From Spirochaetaceae bacterium (GTDB lineage Bacteria > Spirochaetota > Spirochaetia > Treponematales > Breznakiellaceae): a stretch of DNA of 8,225 nucleotides. This document shows positions 1 to 6,773 of this stretch, one piece after another (positions within the stretch are counted from its first letter, which is position 1; each line of letters begins with the position of its first letter). The stretch is taken from the NCBI GenBank assembly GCA_031284085.1, contig JAITAM010000207.1, positions 1 through 8,225 on the forward strand. The letters are read 5' to 3'. The translations under genes and the position numbers were made by a program. The notes beneath the pieces were generated by a model, which did no database searches, was not told the origin of the DNA, and saw only the letters and a list, made by a program, of their open reading frames with translations.

Positions 1-93
1 CAAGCCCCACAGCGTTTCGCACAATCCCAGTTCGAGTTAGCCGGCTCTTCTCTCCAACCCCGGCGATGCGGCCTGTAAGGGAATTGCCGGGGC
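1..93. other. Left edge: no gene recognised; GC-rich hairpin before the 21-bp array
   Basis: Frame 1 is open from the window edge to a TAA at 76-78 and could be the last 25 codons of an upstream gene, but the peptide is too short to recognise and the reverse strand is also open here. A perfect 7-bp inverted repeat, CCCCGGC (58-64) and GCCGGGG (86-92), encloses a 21-nt loop and ends just before the first 21-bp repeat. No T-tract follows it, so it is not a standard intrinsic terminator. AGTTCGAGTTAG at 29-40 resembles the core of the following repeat (AGTTCTGAGCTAG) with one base missing, and may be a decayed copy. Confidence 0.35.
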
Positions 94-499
94 TCTGAGC
101 TAGATATTTCTGGTTCTGAACTAGATATTTTGAGTTCTGAGCTAGATGTTTCTGGTTCTGAGCTAGATGTTTTGAGTTCTGAGCTAGATGTTTTGAGTTC
201 TGAGCTAGATATTTTGAGTTCTGAGCTAGGTGTTTCTGGTTCTGAGCTAGATGTTTCTGGTTCTGAGCTAGATATTTTGAGTTCTGAGCTAGATGTTTTG
301 AGTTCTGAGCTAGGTGTTTCTGGTTCTGAGCTAGGTGTTTCTGGTTCTGAGCTAGATATTTTGAGTTCTGAGCTAGATGTTTTGAGTTCTGAGCTAGATG
401 TTTTGAGTTCTGAGCTAGATGTTTTGAGTTCTGAGCTAGATGTTTTGAGTTCTGAGCTGGATAATTCTAGTTCTGAGCTAGATAGTTCTAGTTCTGAGG
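94..499. repeat. 21-bp tandem repeat array, 19 full copies plus a partial one
   Basis: The unit is TCTGAGCTAGATG followed by TTTTGAGT or TTTCTGGT. Full copies start at 94, 115, 136 and every 21 bp to 472, with a 7-bp remnant at 493-499. Variation falls at fixed places: GAT or GGT, GTT or ATT, and the two 3' half-types. The last two copies (451-492) diverge, with AATTC or AGTTC in place of the usual spacer. Because 21 is divisible by three, one + frame stays open from 79 to the TAG at 505-507 and would read as a 7-residue SSELDVL-type repeat. That frame has no ATG, its only starts are TTG codons inside the repeat, there is no ribosome site, and most differences between copies change the amino acid. 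I treat it as a DNA repeat rather than a gene. Nearly every copy contains CTAG, a tetramer scarce in many bacterial genomes. Confidence 0.95.
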
Positions 500-547
500 T
501 GAACTAGCGGGGTTCGGAAAGGGCCTGCCTGCAAGCTGCGGCGGGCG

Positions 548-903
548 GGCAAAAAGCCGTACTCCGTTTCTGATACTAACAATCTTTGAAACAGGCCGTG
601 CCTGCTGTTAGACGAAGAGTCGTACGCCACCCTTGATACCAACAACCTTTGAAACCCGCTGGCGGGCTGCTGTTAGGCAAAAAGCCGTACGCCGCTTCTG
701 ATACCAATAACCTTTGAAACCCGCTGGCGGGCTGCTGTTAGACGAAGAGTCGTACTCCGTTTCTGATACCAACAACCTTTGAAACCCGCTGGCGGGCTGC
801 TGGCAGGCAAAAAGCCGTACTCCACCCTTGATACAACAACCTTTGAAACAGCCTGTGGCTGCTTTGAAACAGCCTATGGCTGCTTTGAAACAGGCCGTGC
901 CTG
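548..903 (+). repeat. Palindromic repeat array I, upstream of the htrA-type gene
   Basis: The array has two parts. The first is five copies of a roughly 65-bp unit whose small hairpins start at 548, 611, 676, 741 and 806. Each unit has a hairpin GRC-N5-GYC followed by GTAC, a variable stretch, TGATACCAACAACC (or a close variant), TTTGAAAC, and a longer hairpin. The longer hairpins are CAGGC-CGT-GCCTG (592-604) and CCCGC-TG-GCGGG (655-666, 720-731, 785-796). The small hairpin alternates strictly: GGC-AAAAA-GCC, then GAC-GAAGA-GTC, and so on through five units. The second part (841-903) has three 21-bp units with CTTTGAAA and hairpins CAGCC-TGT-GGCTG, CAGCC-TAT-GGCTG and CAGGC-CGT-GCCTG. With the 21-bp array, this fills the gene-free stretch before position 988. 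A 65-codon open frame over 779-976 is repeat sequence and is not called. Confidence 0.93.
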
Positions 904-904
904 C

Positions 905-952
905 TTGACGGAAAGCGGGTTTTGTCGATACTCTGTAATTGCTATCTATAAA
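905..952 (+). promoter_or_regulatory. Candidate promoter region for the htrA-type/helicase operon
   Basis: TTGACG (905-910) directly follows the last repeat hairpin and stands 16 bp from GATACT (927-932), a fair -35/-10 pair. A second possibility is TTGTCG (922-927) with TCTATA (945-950) at 17 bp, in an AT-rich stretch. The sequence cannot choose between them. In the first reading the -35 box touches the 3' end of the palindromic array. Confidence 0.4.
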
Positions 953-987
953 TTAAATTTATTTTTATTGTGCTAAAGGGGGATATT

Positions 988-2190
988 GTGAAATTGTATA
1001 GCCGAAGACAAGTTATATTTTTTTCTGCGGTTAGCGCGGTAACTGCAGCCGTAGTCATAGCCGGTTGTGTTTTAGTAGGCAGCCTCCCTACTAAAAATCT
1101 TCAGAAAGAAGCTGATGCTACGGTCAAGACGGAACCGGATGGGTATATAACTCCTCTGTCCACAGCAGACATTATTCCTTACACGGATGACGAGCGCATC
1201 AATATTATGGTCTACGATAAATACAACGCCGGCGTAGTCAATATTACAACGGAAACCGTAGCGATAAACTGGTTCTTAGAGCCTGTATTGCAGGAAGGCG
1301 GATCAGGGTCCGGTTCCATCATTGATCCGCAAGGATACGTCTTAACCAATAACCACGTTATTGAAAAAGCAAACAAAATCTTCATTACTTTATCAAACGG
1401 CAGCCAGTTTGAGGGAACAATCATAGGCACGGATCCGGAAAACGATATAGCCGTGCTTAAATTTATACCGCCTGCAAATATGGAACTGCACACCATACCC
1501 TTTGGAGACTCAAGCACTCTTAAAGTAGGACAAAAAGTGCTTGCTATAGGCAACCCTTTTGCTTTAGAGCGGACGCTCACCGTCGGCATCGTCTCAGGAC
1601 TCGGCCGCCCTATTCAAATATCTTCTAACCGTATCATCCGTGATATGATACAAACCGACGCCAGCATCAATCCGGGCAATTCAGGCGGGCCTCTCCTTGA
1701 TGCACAAGGACGCATGATAGGGGTAAATACGATGATCTATTCTCCATCAGGAGGATCAGTGGGCGTAGGTTTTGCCGTGCCGGTTAATACCGCAAAGCGG
1801 GTAGTCTCGGAGCTGATCAGTTACGGTAATGTCCGGCGTGGATGGATTGACGCATCGGTGGTGCAGCTCTTCCCTGCTTTGGTAAGTTATGCAAAGCTAC
1901 CGGTAAATTCAGGGCTTTTGGTTTCACGGACCAAGCGTAATGGACTTGCCGAAAAAGCCGGCCTGCGTCAGGGAAGCGAAGCCGTACGCTACGGTTCAAG
2001 CGTGATATACTTAGGCGGTGATATTATCACAAAGGTTGATGGTATGAAGACCGGCACTCTGGCCGATTTTTATGCGGCGCTGGAAGATAATAAACCGGGC
2101 GAACAGATTGAGATAGAAATAATGCGAGGCGGAACGCCGGTTACTTTGTCAATTACGCTTGCCAAACGAGATGAAATAATTTCTCAATAA
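988..2190 (+). CDS. htrA: HtrA/DegP-type periplasmic serine protease with one PDZ domain
   Basis: This is an envelope protease/chaperone of the trypsin-like S1C family, which degrades misfolded exported proteins. I take GTG at 988 as the start because AAGGGGG (976-982) sits 5 nt upstream. An in-frame GTG at 970 has no such site. The protein is 400 residues. Residues 1-31 form a basic, then hydrophobic export segment. It contains IAGC ending at Cys27, which could be a lipobox, but the hydrophobic stretch continues past the Cys, so an uncleaved membrane anchor is equally possible. The catalytic triad is visible: His123 in TNNHV, Asp153 in ENDIAVLKF and Ser232 in NPGNSGGPLL. Residues about 285-390 match a single PDZ domain (GLAEKAGL, then GGDIITKVDG). 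One PDZ and about 400 residues fit the DegS/HtrA class better than two-PDZ DegP. The helicase gene follows 24 bp downstream. Confidence 0.95.
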   Translation: MKLYSRRQVIFFSAVSAVTAAVVIAGCVLVGSLPTKNLQKEADATVKTEPDGYITPLSTADIIPYTDDERINIMVYDKYNAGVVNITTETVAINWFLEPVLQEGGSGSGSIIDPQGYVLTNNHVIEKANKIFITLSNGSQFEGTIIGTDPENDIAVLKFIPPANMELHTIPFGDSSTLKVGQKVLAIGNPFALERTLTVGIVSGLGRPIQISSNRIIRDMIQTDASINPGNSGGPLLDAQGRMIGVNTMIYSPSGGSVGVGFAVPVNTAKRVVSELISYGNVRRGWIDASVVQLFPALVSYAKLPVNSGLLVSRTKRNGLAEKAGLRQGSEAVRYGSSVIYLGGDIITKVDGMKTGTLADFYAALEDNKPGEQIEIEIMRGGTPVTLSITLAKRDEIISQ

Positions 2191-2214
2191 GAAGCGCCGG
2201 ACGAGGCGGTTTTT

Positions 2215-3954
2215 GTGGACCTCACTGACGAACAAAACACTATCATTAACTCAACCGGCAATATTAAGATAAACGCCGTTGCCGGTTCCGGTAAAACAAC
2301 AACTATTATTGAATATGCAAGGACGCGTCTCAAAGCCAGTTCCATACTGTACCTCGCGTTTAATAGATCCGTCAGGCTTGAGGCGACAAAGAAGTTCTTT
2401 GATAAGGGTCTTCACCATGTAAAAGTGGAGACCGCCCACTCTCTTGCCTACAGATACACCGTGTTCAAGCACGGTTATACAATCCATTCACAGAATTATA
2501 CGACTAATGAAATTGTACAGATGCTTGACTTACCTTCCGTAGAAGGAAGGCTCACCGAATATGTTCTGGCCAATCACATCAATAGGTTCTTCAGCTATTT
2601 TTGCAACAGTGATAAAGAGACAATACAGGAACTCAATTACCTTGATACTATTTCCGATAGCAAAGCGCAGTACTTTGTCTCAAAGTACTATGAATACATT
2701 GAGAGTAAGACGCAAGCTTTGTACAGCAAGATGAATAGCGGGACTATAGAGATCAGCCATGATTTTTATCTTAAAAAGTTTCAGCTTTTAAGTCCGCACC
2801 TCAACTACGATTATATTCTTTTTGACGAAGGTCAGGACGCTTCTCCTGCTATGCTTGATGTGTTCTTTAAGCAGCAGTCGGTTAAAGTAATAGTCGGGGA
2901 TACTCATCAGCAGATTTATGGGTGGCGCTATGCGGTTAATTCTTTGGAGAAGTCTGATTTTAAGACGTACAATCTTTCAACAAGTTTTCGTTTCAGCCAA
3001 GATATTGCAAACCTTGCTATGGAGATTATTAAATGGAAAAGGCATATACAAGAAGAAGCTGTTGATATTCCTATTACCGGAAAAGGAACGGTGCAAGGCG
3101 TTAAGTCAAAAGCGGTTCTTGCACGGACCAACCTTGGCTTATTATTAAAAGCAACGAAATATGTAATGGAAAAGGAGACGCTCTCTCAAATCTATTTTGA
3201 AGGCAATATCAATTCATACACGTATGCGAGTGATGGAACTTCGTTATACGATGTTCTTAATCTTTACTCGGACAGGAAACGGCTTATTAAAGATAATCTA
3301 ATCAAGAAGATGAAGAGCATTGAAGAGCTTGAAGAATATATAGAAAAGACTGAGGATATACAGTTGGGCATGATGGTGGAAATAGTAAAGAACTACGGCG
3401 ATGAAATACCGGGTATTATAAAGATACTCAAAGAAAAGCATATCAACAGCGATGAGAAAGAAAAGGCGGAAATTATTTTCTCGACCGTCCACCGCTGCAA
3501 AGGGCTTGAATACGATGCCATTCAAATCGTCAACGACTTTATTACCGAGAAAGACTTAATACAAAGGAAAGATAAATCGCCCGACACAAATAAATTGAAT
3601 GAAGAAATAAACCTTTTATACGTTGCGGTAACACGCACTAAAAATATTCTCTATATTCCCCAAATGCTTATGCCGGAACACAGCCCTCTTTCTCAGCAGA
3701 TTTATATCACTAATAAATCCTCGCAAGCTGCTTTAGAAGAAACAGAAACAGAGAGCGTGATAGCACCATCGCTGCAAAAGAAGAAGGCGTCAGAAAAGAA
3801 CAAAGCATGGACAGAGACCCTCGACCGCCAGCTCATCGGTCTATACAAAGAGGGCATGAAGACCGATGAATTGGCGCAAAGATTCAGCCGAACGCAAGGA
3901 GCGATTAGAGCGCGCCTTAAAAAGCTATTGATGTCCGCGGTCCGGAAAGTATAA
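2215..3954 (+). CDS. UvrD/Rep-type superfamily 1 DNA helicase with C-terminal HTH-like tail
   Basis: This is an ATP-driven 3'-5' DNA translocase/helicase by family, acting in the cytoplasm on DNA repair or recombination intermediates. The start is GTG at 2215, with GAGG (2203-2206) 8 nt upstream. The motifs are in order: LTDEQ with Q-motif Gln7; Walker A AVAGSGKTT (21-29); AFNRS (48-52); motif II FDEGQD (203-208); motif III GDTHQQIYGW (228-237); STSFRF; motif V STVHRCKGLEYD (423-434); motif VI LYVAVTRTK. At 579 residues it is shorter than UvrD, PcrA or Rep (about 670-720). The short insertions and GD.HQQIYGWR pattern recall the FBH1-like branch, but this is a suggestion only. Residues about 532-572, after a charged linker, begin with a Trp and contain TDELAQRF-RTQGAIRARLKKL. 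This looks like a small helix-turn-helix, probably for DNA binding. It is likely co-transcribed with the protease gene, and its 3' end overlaps the convergent capA-type gene by 38 bp. Confidence 0.93.
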   Translation: MDLTDEQNTIINSTGNIKINAVAGSGKTTTIIEYARTRLKASSILYLAFNRSVRLEATKKFFDKGLHHVKVETAHSLAYRYTVFKHGYTIHSQNYTTNEIVQMLDLPSVEGRLTEYVLANHINRFFSYFCNSDKETIQELNYLDTISDSKAQYFVSKYYEYIESKTQALYSKMNSGTIEISHDFYLKKFQLLSPHLNYDYILFDEGQDASPAMLDVFFKQQSVKVIVGDTHQQIYGWRYAVNSLEKSDFKTYNLSTSFRFSQDIANLAMEIIKWKRHIQEEAVDIPITGKGTVQGVKSKAVLARTNLGLLLKATKYVMEKETLSQIYFEGNINSYTYASDGTSLYDVLNLYSDRKRLIKDNLIKKMKSIEELEEYIEKTEDIQLGMMVEIVKNYGDEIPGIIKILKEKHINSDEKEKAEIIFSTVHRCKGLEYDAIQIVNDFITEKDLIQRKDKSPDTNKLNEEINLLYVAVTRTKNILYIPQMLMPEHSPLSQQIYITNKSSQAALEETETESVIAPSLQKKKASEKNKAWTETLDRQLIGLYKEGMKTDELAQRFSRTQGAIRARLKKLLMSAVRKV

Positions 3955-5365
3955 GCGGGTACTGTTCAAGATAAAAAAGGCGCTTCCCTAAGAAGCCCAA
4001 CATAACAAAGAGACCTTTATCGCCGCCTGAATTATCCATGCCGGAGAATACAAAGTTTCCTAAAGACCAGAAGACCGGCGCATTGTGTACCCACTCAAAC
4101 CTTTGAACGATATGAGGGTGAGAGCCGATGATTAAATCCGCTCCTTTTTCAACGAGGTCGGCGCACAAACTGCGCGTGGCGCTGCTCGGTTCGTGCGACC
4201 ATTCAACCCCGCCGTGAAATAATACAATATCAAGAGTCGTATCATCAGGAGCAAAATGGAGTTTTTCAGCACCATCTTTGCCGACATAGAGAATCCCCGC
4301 TTTATCCGCACCGGCGGCAATGCTCATGCCGTCCCAATACTGCTCACGCGGGAAAGATGCCAGCCCAAAGACCTGTATCGGATAAGGGAGCGCGGAAAAG
4401 ACATAGGCTTGCGTTGCTTCCTGCTCGTTCAACCCCGCACCTAATGCCCCTATTCCGGCGCCTTTTAGATAAGAAAGGGTATCAATAAACGCCTCGTAGC
4501 CATAATCAAAAATATGATTATTGGCGCAGAGTACCGCATCAATGCCGGCATCTTTAAGCGCCGGCACGACTTCCGGCCTAAAGCGGAAGTTATAGGATTT
4601 AGTAATCTTTTTACCCTTGCTGCTGACCGTGCCTTCAAGGTTGAGCAATGCAACATCCGCTTTTAAGAGGAGAGGCGCGGTTTCTCCAAAGATACCGGCA
4701 GGCCCCTCTTTAAGAAGGATTTCTTGTGCGCCGCGTTCAAGCATAAGGTCTCCTGCCGCCGCGATCCATACAATCTTTGCAGGCTTTTCTACGGTTATGC
4801 TCTCTTCCAATGCGGTTTTTAAGGCTTGGGCAGCCCATTCGATCCTTTTACGTTTCTTGGCCTGCGCCTTTTCCGGCACAGTGTTTTCACGAATGCTGAG
4901 CGTTACGGTTTGAACAAGCGGGTAGCCGTCATCGTCTAGAGAAAGGCCGTCCACACGCAGCGCAATATTCGGCGGGGCAAGTTCCGCCGCTGGAATTATT
5001 CTCTCTAAGCCGGCTAGACAATCCGCTAATGTCGTCTTCCTGCGCGGTGAAGATGCGTCTGCACAAGGCACAAAGCACGTTTGCGCCAAGACCAGTTCTT
5101 CGTCATTAGTTCTTTCATACTCCCAGAAACGGCGAACGATGAGGTATATATCCGGCTTCTCATCTTGATCGTGAGACGGATACAGGTTTAATGAAGCAAA
5201 AAGAGCCGTATTGTCTACCAATATTTGAGAAAGCGGCTCGTACTGAGAGGTATCTTCATATTGAATAGCGAAGTATAGTTTTTTCGGTTCTTGAGAACAC
5301 GATAGCAGCAGCATAAAAAGGCTGCACATAAGGCTGTAAGCACTGCAACAACTTTTATTTTTCAA
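3917..5365 (-). CDS. CapA-family (PGA_cap metallophosphatase) lipoprotein
   Basis: A surface or periplasmic lipoprotein with a CapA/PgsA-type calcineurin-like phosphoesterase domain, a family first linked to poly-gamma-glutamate capsule synthesis. The start is TTG at 5365-5363, supported by a strong AGGAAGGGAGA site (5382-5372). The next Met is residue 13, inside the signal peptide. The signal peptide ends LLLSC with lipidated Cys23. Residues about 24-195 form an N-terminal region I do not recognise. The metallophosphatase core is about 198-482, with GDLML (Asp206), NLEGT (242-246), NNHIFDYG (His284), HGG (His384) and GSHPH (His416, His418), the expected metal and active-site set. The full length is 482 residues. 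No capB, capC or capD neighbour is present, so a capsule role is not implied, and the substrate is unknown. The last 38 bp overlap the helicase 3' end on the opposite strand. Confidence 0.93.
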   Translation of the reverse strand: MKNKSCCSAYSLMCSLFMLLLSCSQEPKKLYFAIQYEDTSQYEPLSQILVDNTALFASLNLYPSHDQDEKPDIYLIVRRFWEYERTNDEELVLAQTCFVPCADASSPRRKTTLADCLAGLERIIPAAELAPPNIALRVDGLSLDDDGYPLVQTVTLSIRENTVPEKAQAKKRKRIEWAAQALKTALEESITVEKPAKIVWIAAAGDLMLERGAQEILLKEGPAGIFGETAPLLLKADVALLNLEGTVSSKGKKITKSYNFRFRPEVVPALKDAGIDAVLCANNHIFDYGYEAFIDTLSYLKGAGIGALGAGLNEQEATQAYVFSALPYPIQVFGLASFPREQYWDGMSIAAGADKAGILYVGKDGAEKLHFAPDDTTLDIVLFHGGVEWSHEPSSATRSLCADLVEKGADLIIGSHPHIVQRFEWVHNAPVFWSLGNFVFSGMDNSGGDKGLFVMLGFLGKRLFYLEQYPLILSGPRTSIAF

Positions 5366-5371
5366 GATCTG

Positions 5372-5382
5372 TCTCCCTTCCT
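5372..5382 (-). promoter_or_regulatory. Ribosome binding site supporting the TTG start of the CapA-type gene
   Basis: On the - strand this reads AGGAAGGGAGA. GGGAG (5377-5373) lies 7 nt from the TTG start at 5365. It is the best Shine-Dalgarno match in the window, and it settles a start that would otherwise look doubtful because the codon is TTG and no upstream ATG exists. Confidence 0.75.
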
Positions 5383-5396
5383 AGTTTGAGGTCTGT

Positions 5397-5423
5397 GTCT
5401 TATGCTAACCTAAAAGGGGTCAA
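5397..5423 (-). promoter_or_regulatory. Weak candidate promoter for the CapA-type gene
   Basis: On the - strand TTGACC (5423-5418) follows the last hairpin of repeat array II directly. The best -10 candidate is poor: TAAGAC (5402-5397) at 15 bp spacing. I list it because the TTGAC motif occupies the same place relative to the repeat as in the htrA-type and plsC upstream regions. The -35 position is better supported than the -10. Confidence 0.25.
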
Positions 5424-5424
5424 G

Positions 5425-5522
5425 CAGGCCAGTCTGTTTCAAAGCAGGCCAGCCTGTTTTTAAGGTTGTTGTATCGGGAACGGAGTACGACTCTCCGTCT
5501 AACAGGCCAGCAGGCGCACCTG
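5425..5522 (-). repeat. Palindromic repeat array II, pointing toward the CapA-type gene
   Basis: Read on the - strand, the order matches array I. It runs: hairpin CAGG-TGCG-CCTG (5522-5511); small hairpin GAC-GGAGA-GTC followed by GTAC (5499-5485); a GATACAACAACC linker; hairpin CAGGC-TG-GCCTG (5456-5445); TTTGAAA; and hairpin CAGAC-TG-GCCTG (5436-5425, which needs one G-T type pair). It ends GCCTGCTTGACC. The array lies between the DEAD-box gene and the CapA-type gene and has the same orientation as both. It is about 60 bp from the CapA start. Confidence 0.88.
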
Positions 5523-5542
5523 TTTCAGACAGATACGGGAGT

Positions 5543-5562
5543 CTTTACCTAAAGAGGTAAAG
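5543..5562. other. Perfect 8-bp hairpin downstream of the DEAD-box gene
   Basis: CTTTACCT (5543-5550) and AGGTAAAG (5555-5562) form a perfect stem with a 4-nt loop, about 42 nt past the DEAD-box stop codon. The stem is AT-rich and no T-run follows on either strand, so this is not a convincing intrinsic terminator. It could protect the 3' end of the plsC/DEAD-box mRNA. The + strand reads AAAGGAGG across its right edge, but no credible small gene follows. Confidence 0.55.
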
Positions 5563-5604
5563 GAGGCTTGCCGGATTCGGATTTGCGGGTTTACCGACGG
5601 CTTC

Positions 5605-6753
5605 CTACGGTTGTTCCGGCGCAATAATCTGCCCTCGATAGAGGATGCGAGGGTAAACCACAATTCCCAAGTGCTTTTCTAGTGCCGCAAGACGATACAT
5701 TTGCGGTGCATTGCCTATGCTAATCATAGTGCCGTGGGCGCCGGCACGAGCAGTGCGGCCGGCACGGTGGAGGTAGACTTCGGGGTTTTCAGGAACATCA
5801 AGGGCTATAATATGGCTGATGTCCTGAATATCCAGCCCGCGGGCGGCCAAGTCGCTTGATACCAACACATTGATCCTGCCGCAGCGGAAATCGTCAAACG
5901 AATGTTTGCGCAGCTTTTTATCTAACTTGCCTGAAATCCCGCCTGCCGCTATTCCGTGGTACTGAAGCTGCGCCACAATATTACCGATTTGCCCCGCGCT
6001 AGAACTAAATACCAGCGCCTTTTTTATACGAAGCGCCGCCAAAAGCGAGCATAATGTCTTGATCTTGCGGCGGTCTTCGGCAAAGAAAGCTAAATGTTGG
6101 ATATGATTGCGGAGTATTTCCTGTTCATTGGTCTCAAGGGTTACAACCGCTTCTGTGCCGAGCAGGGGCATGAGCCGCTCACGGCTCTTAGCCGAAAATG
6201 TCGCGGAACAGCTTGCCGTCTGCCGGCTTGTTTTGATGGCGGAGCATAGTTCAGCCGTTTGTTCGTACTGTTCGTCGCTAACCAATCTATCCCCTTCGTC
6301 CAAAACAAGGAAGCGGATATTGTTCAGTTTTAGTTTGCCCATTTTAACAAGCTGCAAAAGCCTCGAAGGATTCCCAACAATGACCGCCGGTTTATCCTTT
6401 TTTATGCTCTCGATTTGCCGGCTTATTGAAGCGGATCCTATGATAAGAGCCGTTTGTATTTGATCTGCAAGAAGGAAGTCCGCCTCGCGCTTAATCTGCG
6501 AGCAGAGTTCCAAAGTCGGCGCTATAATAAGAAAAGCGGCGCCGGTTCTGGGCATTATTTTCCCTAGAAAAGGCAGTAAATAAGCAAATGTCTTGCCGGT
6601 GCCGGTAGCGGAATGGAATAAAACGGTGTCGCCGGCATTAAGACGAGGGATGACTAGTTTCTGAATAGTTGTGGGCGCCGTTATATGGAGGCGGCGCAGC
6701 TTTTCAGTAAATTCCGGCAGCACGTTCAAATCGTTAAAAGTTTCAATATTCAC
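5605..6753 (-). CDS. DEAD-box family RNA helicase with a DEGD motif II
   Basis: This is a cytoplasmic ATP-dependent RNA helicase by family, expected to act in RNA remodelling, ribosome assembly or mRNA decay. The start is GTG at 6753-6751, with GGAG (6762-6759) 5 nt upstream. The 382-residue protein is a bare two-domain core. Motifs in order: upstream Phe6 and Q-motif Gln31; motif I ATGTGKT (49-55); Ia PTLEL (79-83); Ib GNPSRL (127-132) where TPGR is usual; motif II DEGD (152-155) in place of DEAD; motif III SAT (183-185); IV ALVFSSS; V ARGLDI (304-309); VI HRAGRTARAG (329-338). All ATPase and RNA-contact residues appear present, so it is probably active despite the Ala-to-Gly change. There is no long basic C-terminal tail of the RhlE, SrmB or CsdA kind. 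It lies 20 bp after plsC and is very likely co-transcribed with it. Confidence 0.94.
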   Translation of the reverse strand: MNIETFNDLNVLPEFTEKLRRLHITAPTTIQKLVIPRLNAGDTVLFHSATGTGKTFAYLLPFLGKIMPRTGAAFLIIAPTLELCSQIKREADFLLADQIQTALIIGSASISRQIESIKKDKPAVIVGNPSRLLQLVKMGKLKLNNIRFLVLDEGDRLVSDEQYEQTAELCSAIKTSRQTASCSATFSAKSRERLMPLLGTEAVVTLETNEQEILRNHIQHLAFFAEDRRKIKTLCSLLAALRIKKALVFSSSAGQIGNIVAQLQYHGIAAGGISGKLDKKLRKHSFDDFRCGRINVLVSSDLAARGLDIQDISHIIALDVPENPEVYLHRAGRTARAGAHGTMISIGNAPQMYRLAALEKHLGIVVYPRILYRGQIIAPEQP

Positions 6754-6773
6754 AAAAACTCCATGCTTTGAGC

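Noticed and set aside
18..55. 3' end of a tRNA, because of TTCGAGT and a later TCTCCA
   Set aside because: The bases flanking TTCGAGT (CCCAG and TAGCC) cannot form a T-stem, and no acceptor or anticodon arm can be placed.
130..507. Open frame encoding a SSELDVL-type repeat protein
   Set aside because: The start is a TTG inside the repeat, there is no ribosome site, and most differences between units change the amino acid. The frame is open simply because the 21-bp unit is a multiple of three.
500..960. Insertion sequence or its remnant
   Set aside because: No transposase fragment, terminal inverted repeats of IS type or target duplication is visible. A non-autonomous element moved in trans remains possible and is treated under the findings.
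779..976. 65-codon open frame upstream of the htrA-type gene
   Set aside because: It is composed of palindromic repeat sequence, has Cys-rich repeats mirroring the hairpins, and runs into the ribosome site of the real gene.
5543..5575. Intrinsic terminator for the plsC/DEAD-box operon
   Set aside because: The stem is perfect, but no T-run follows it on either strand. It is kept only as a hairpin.
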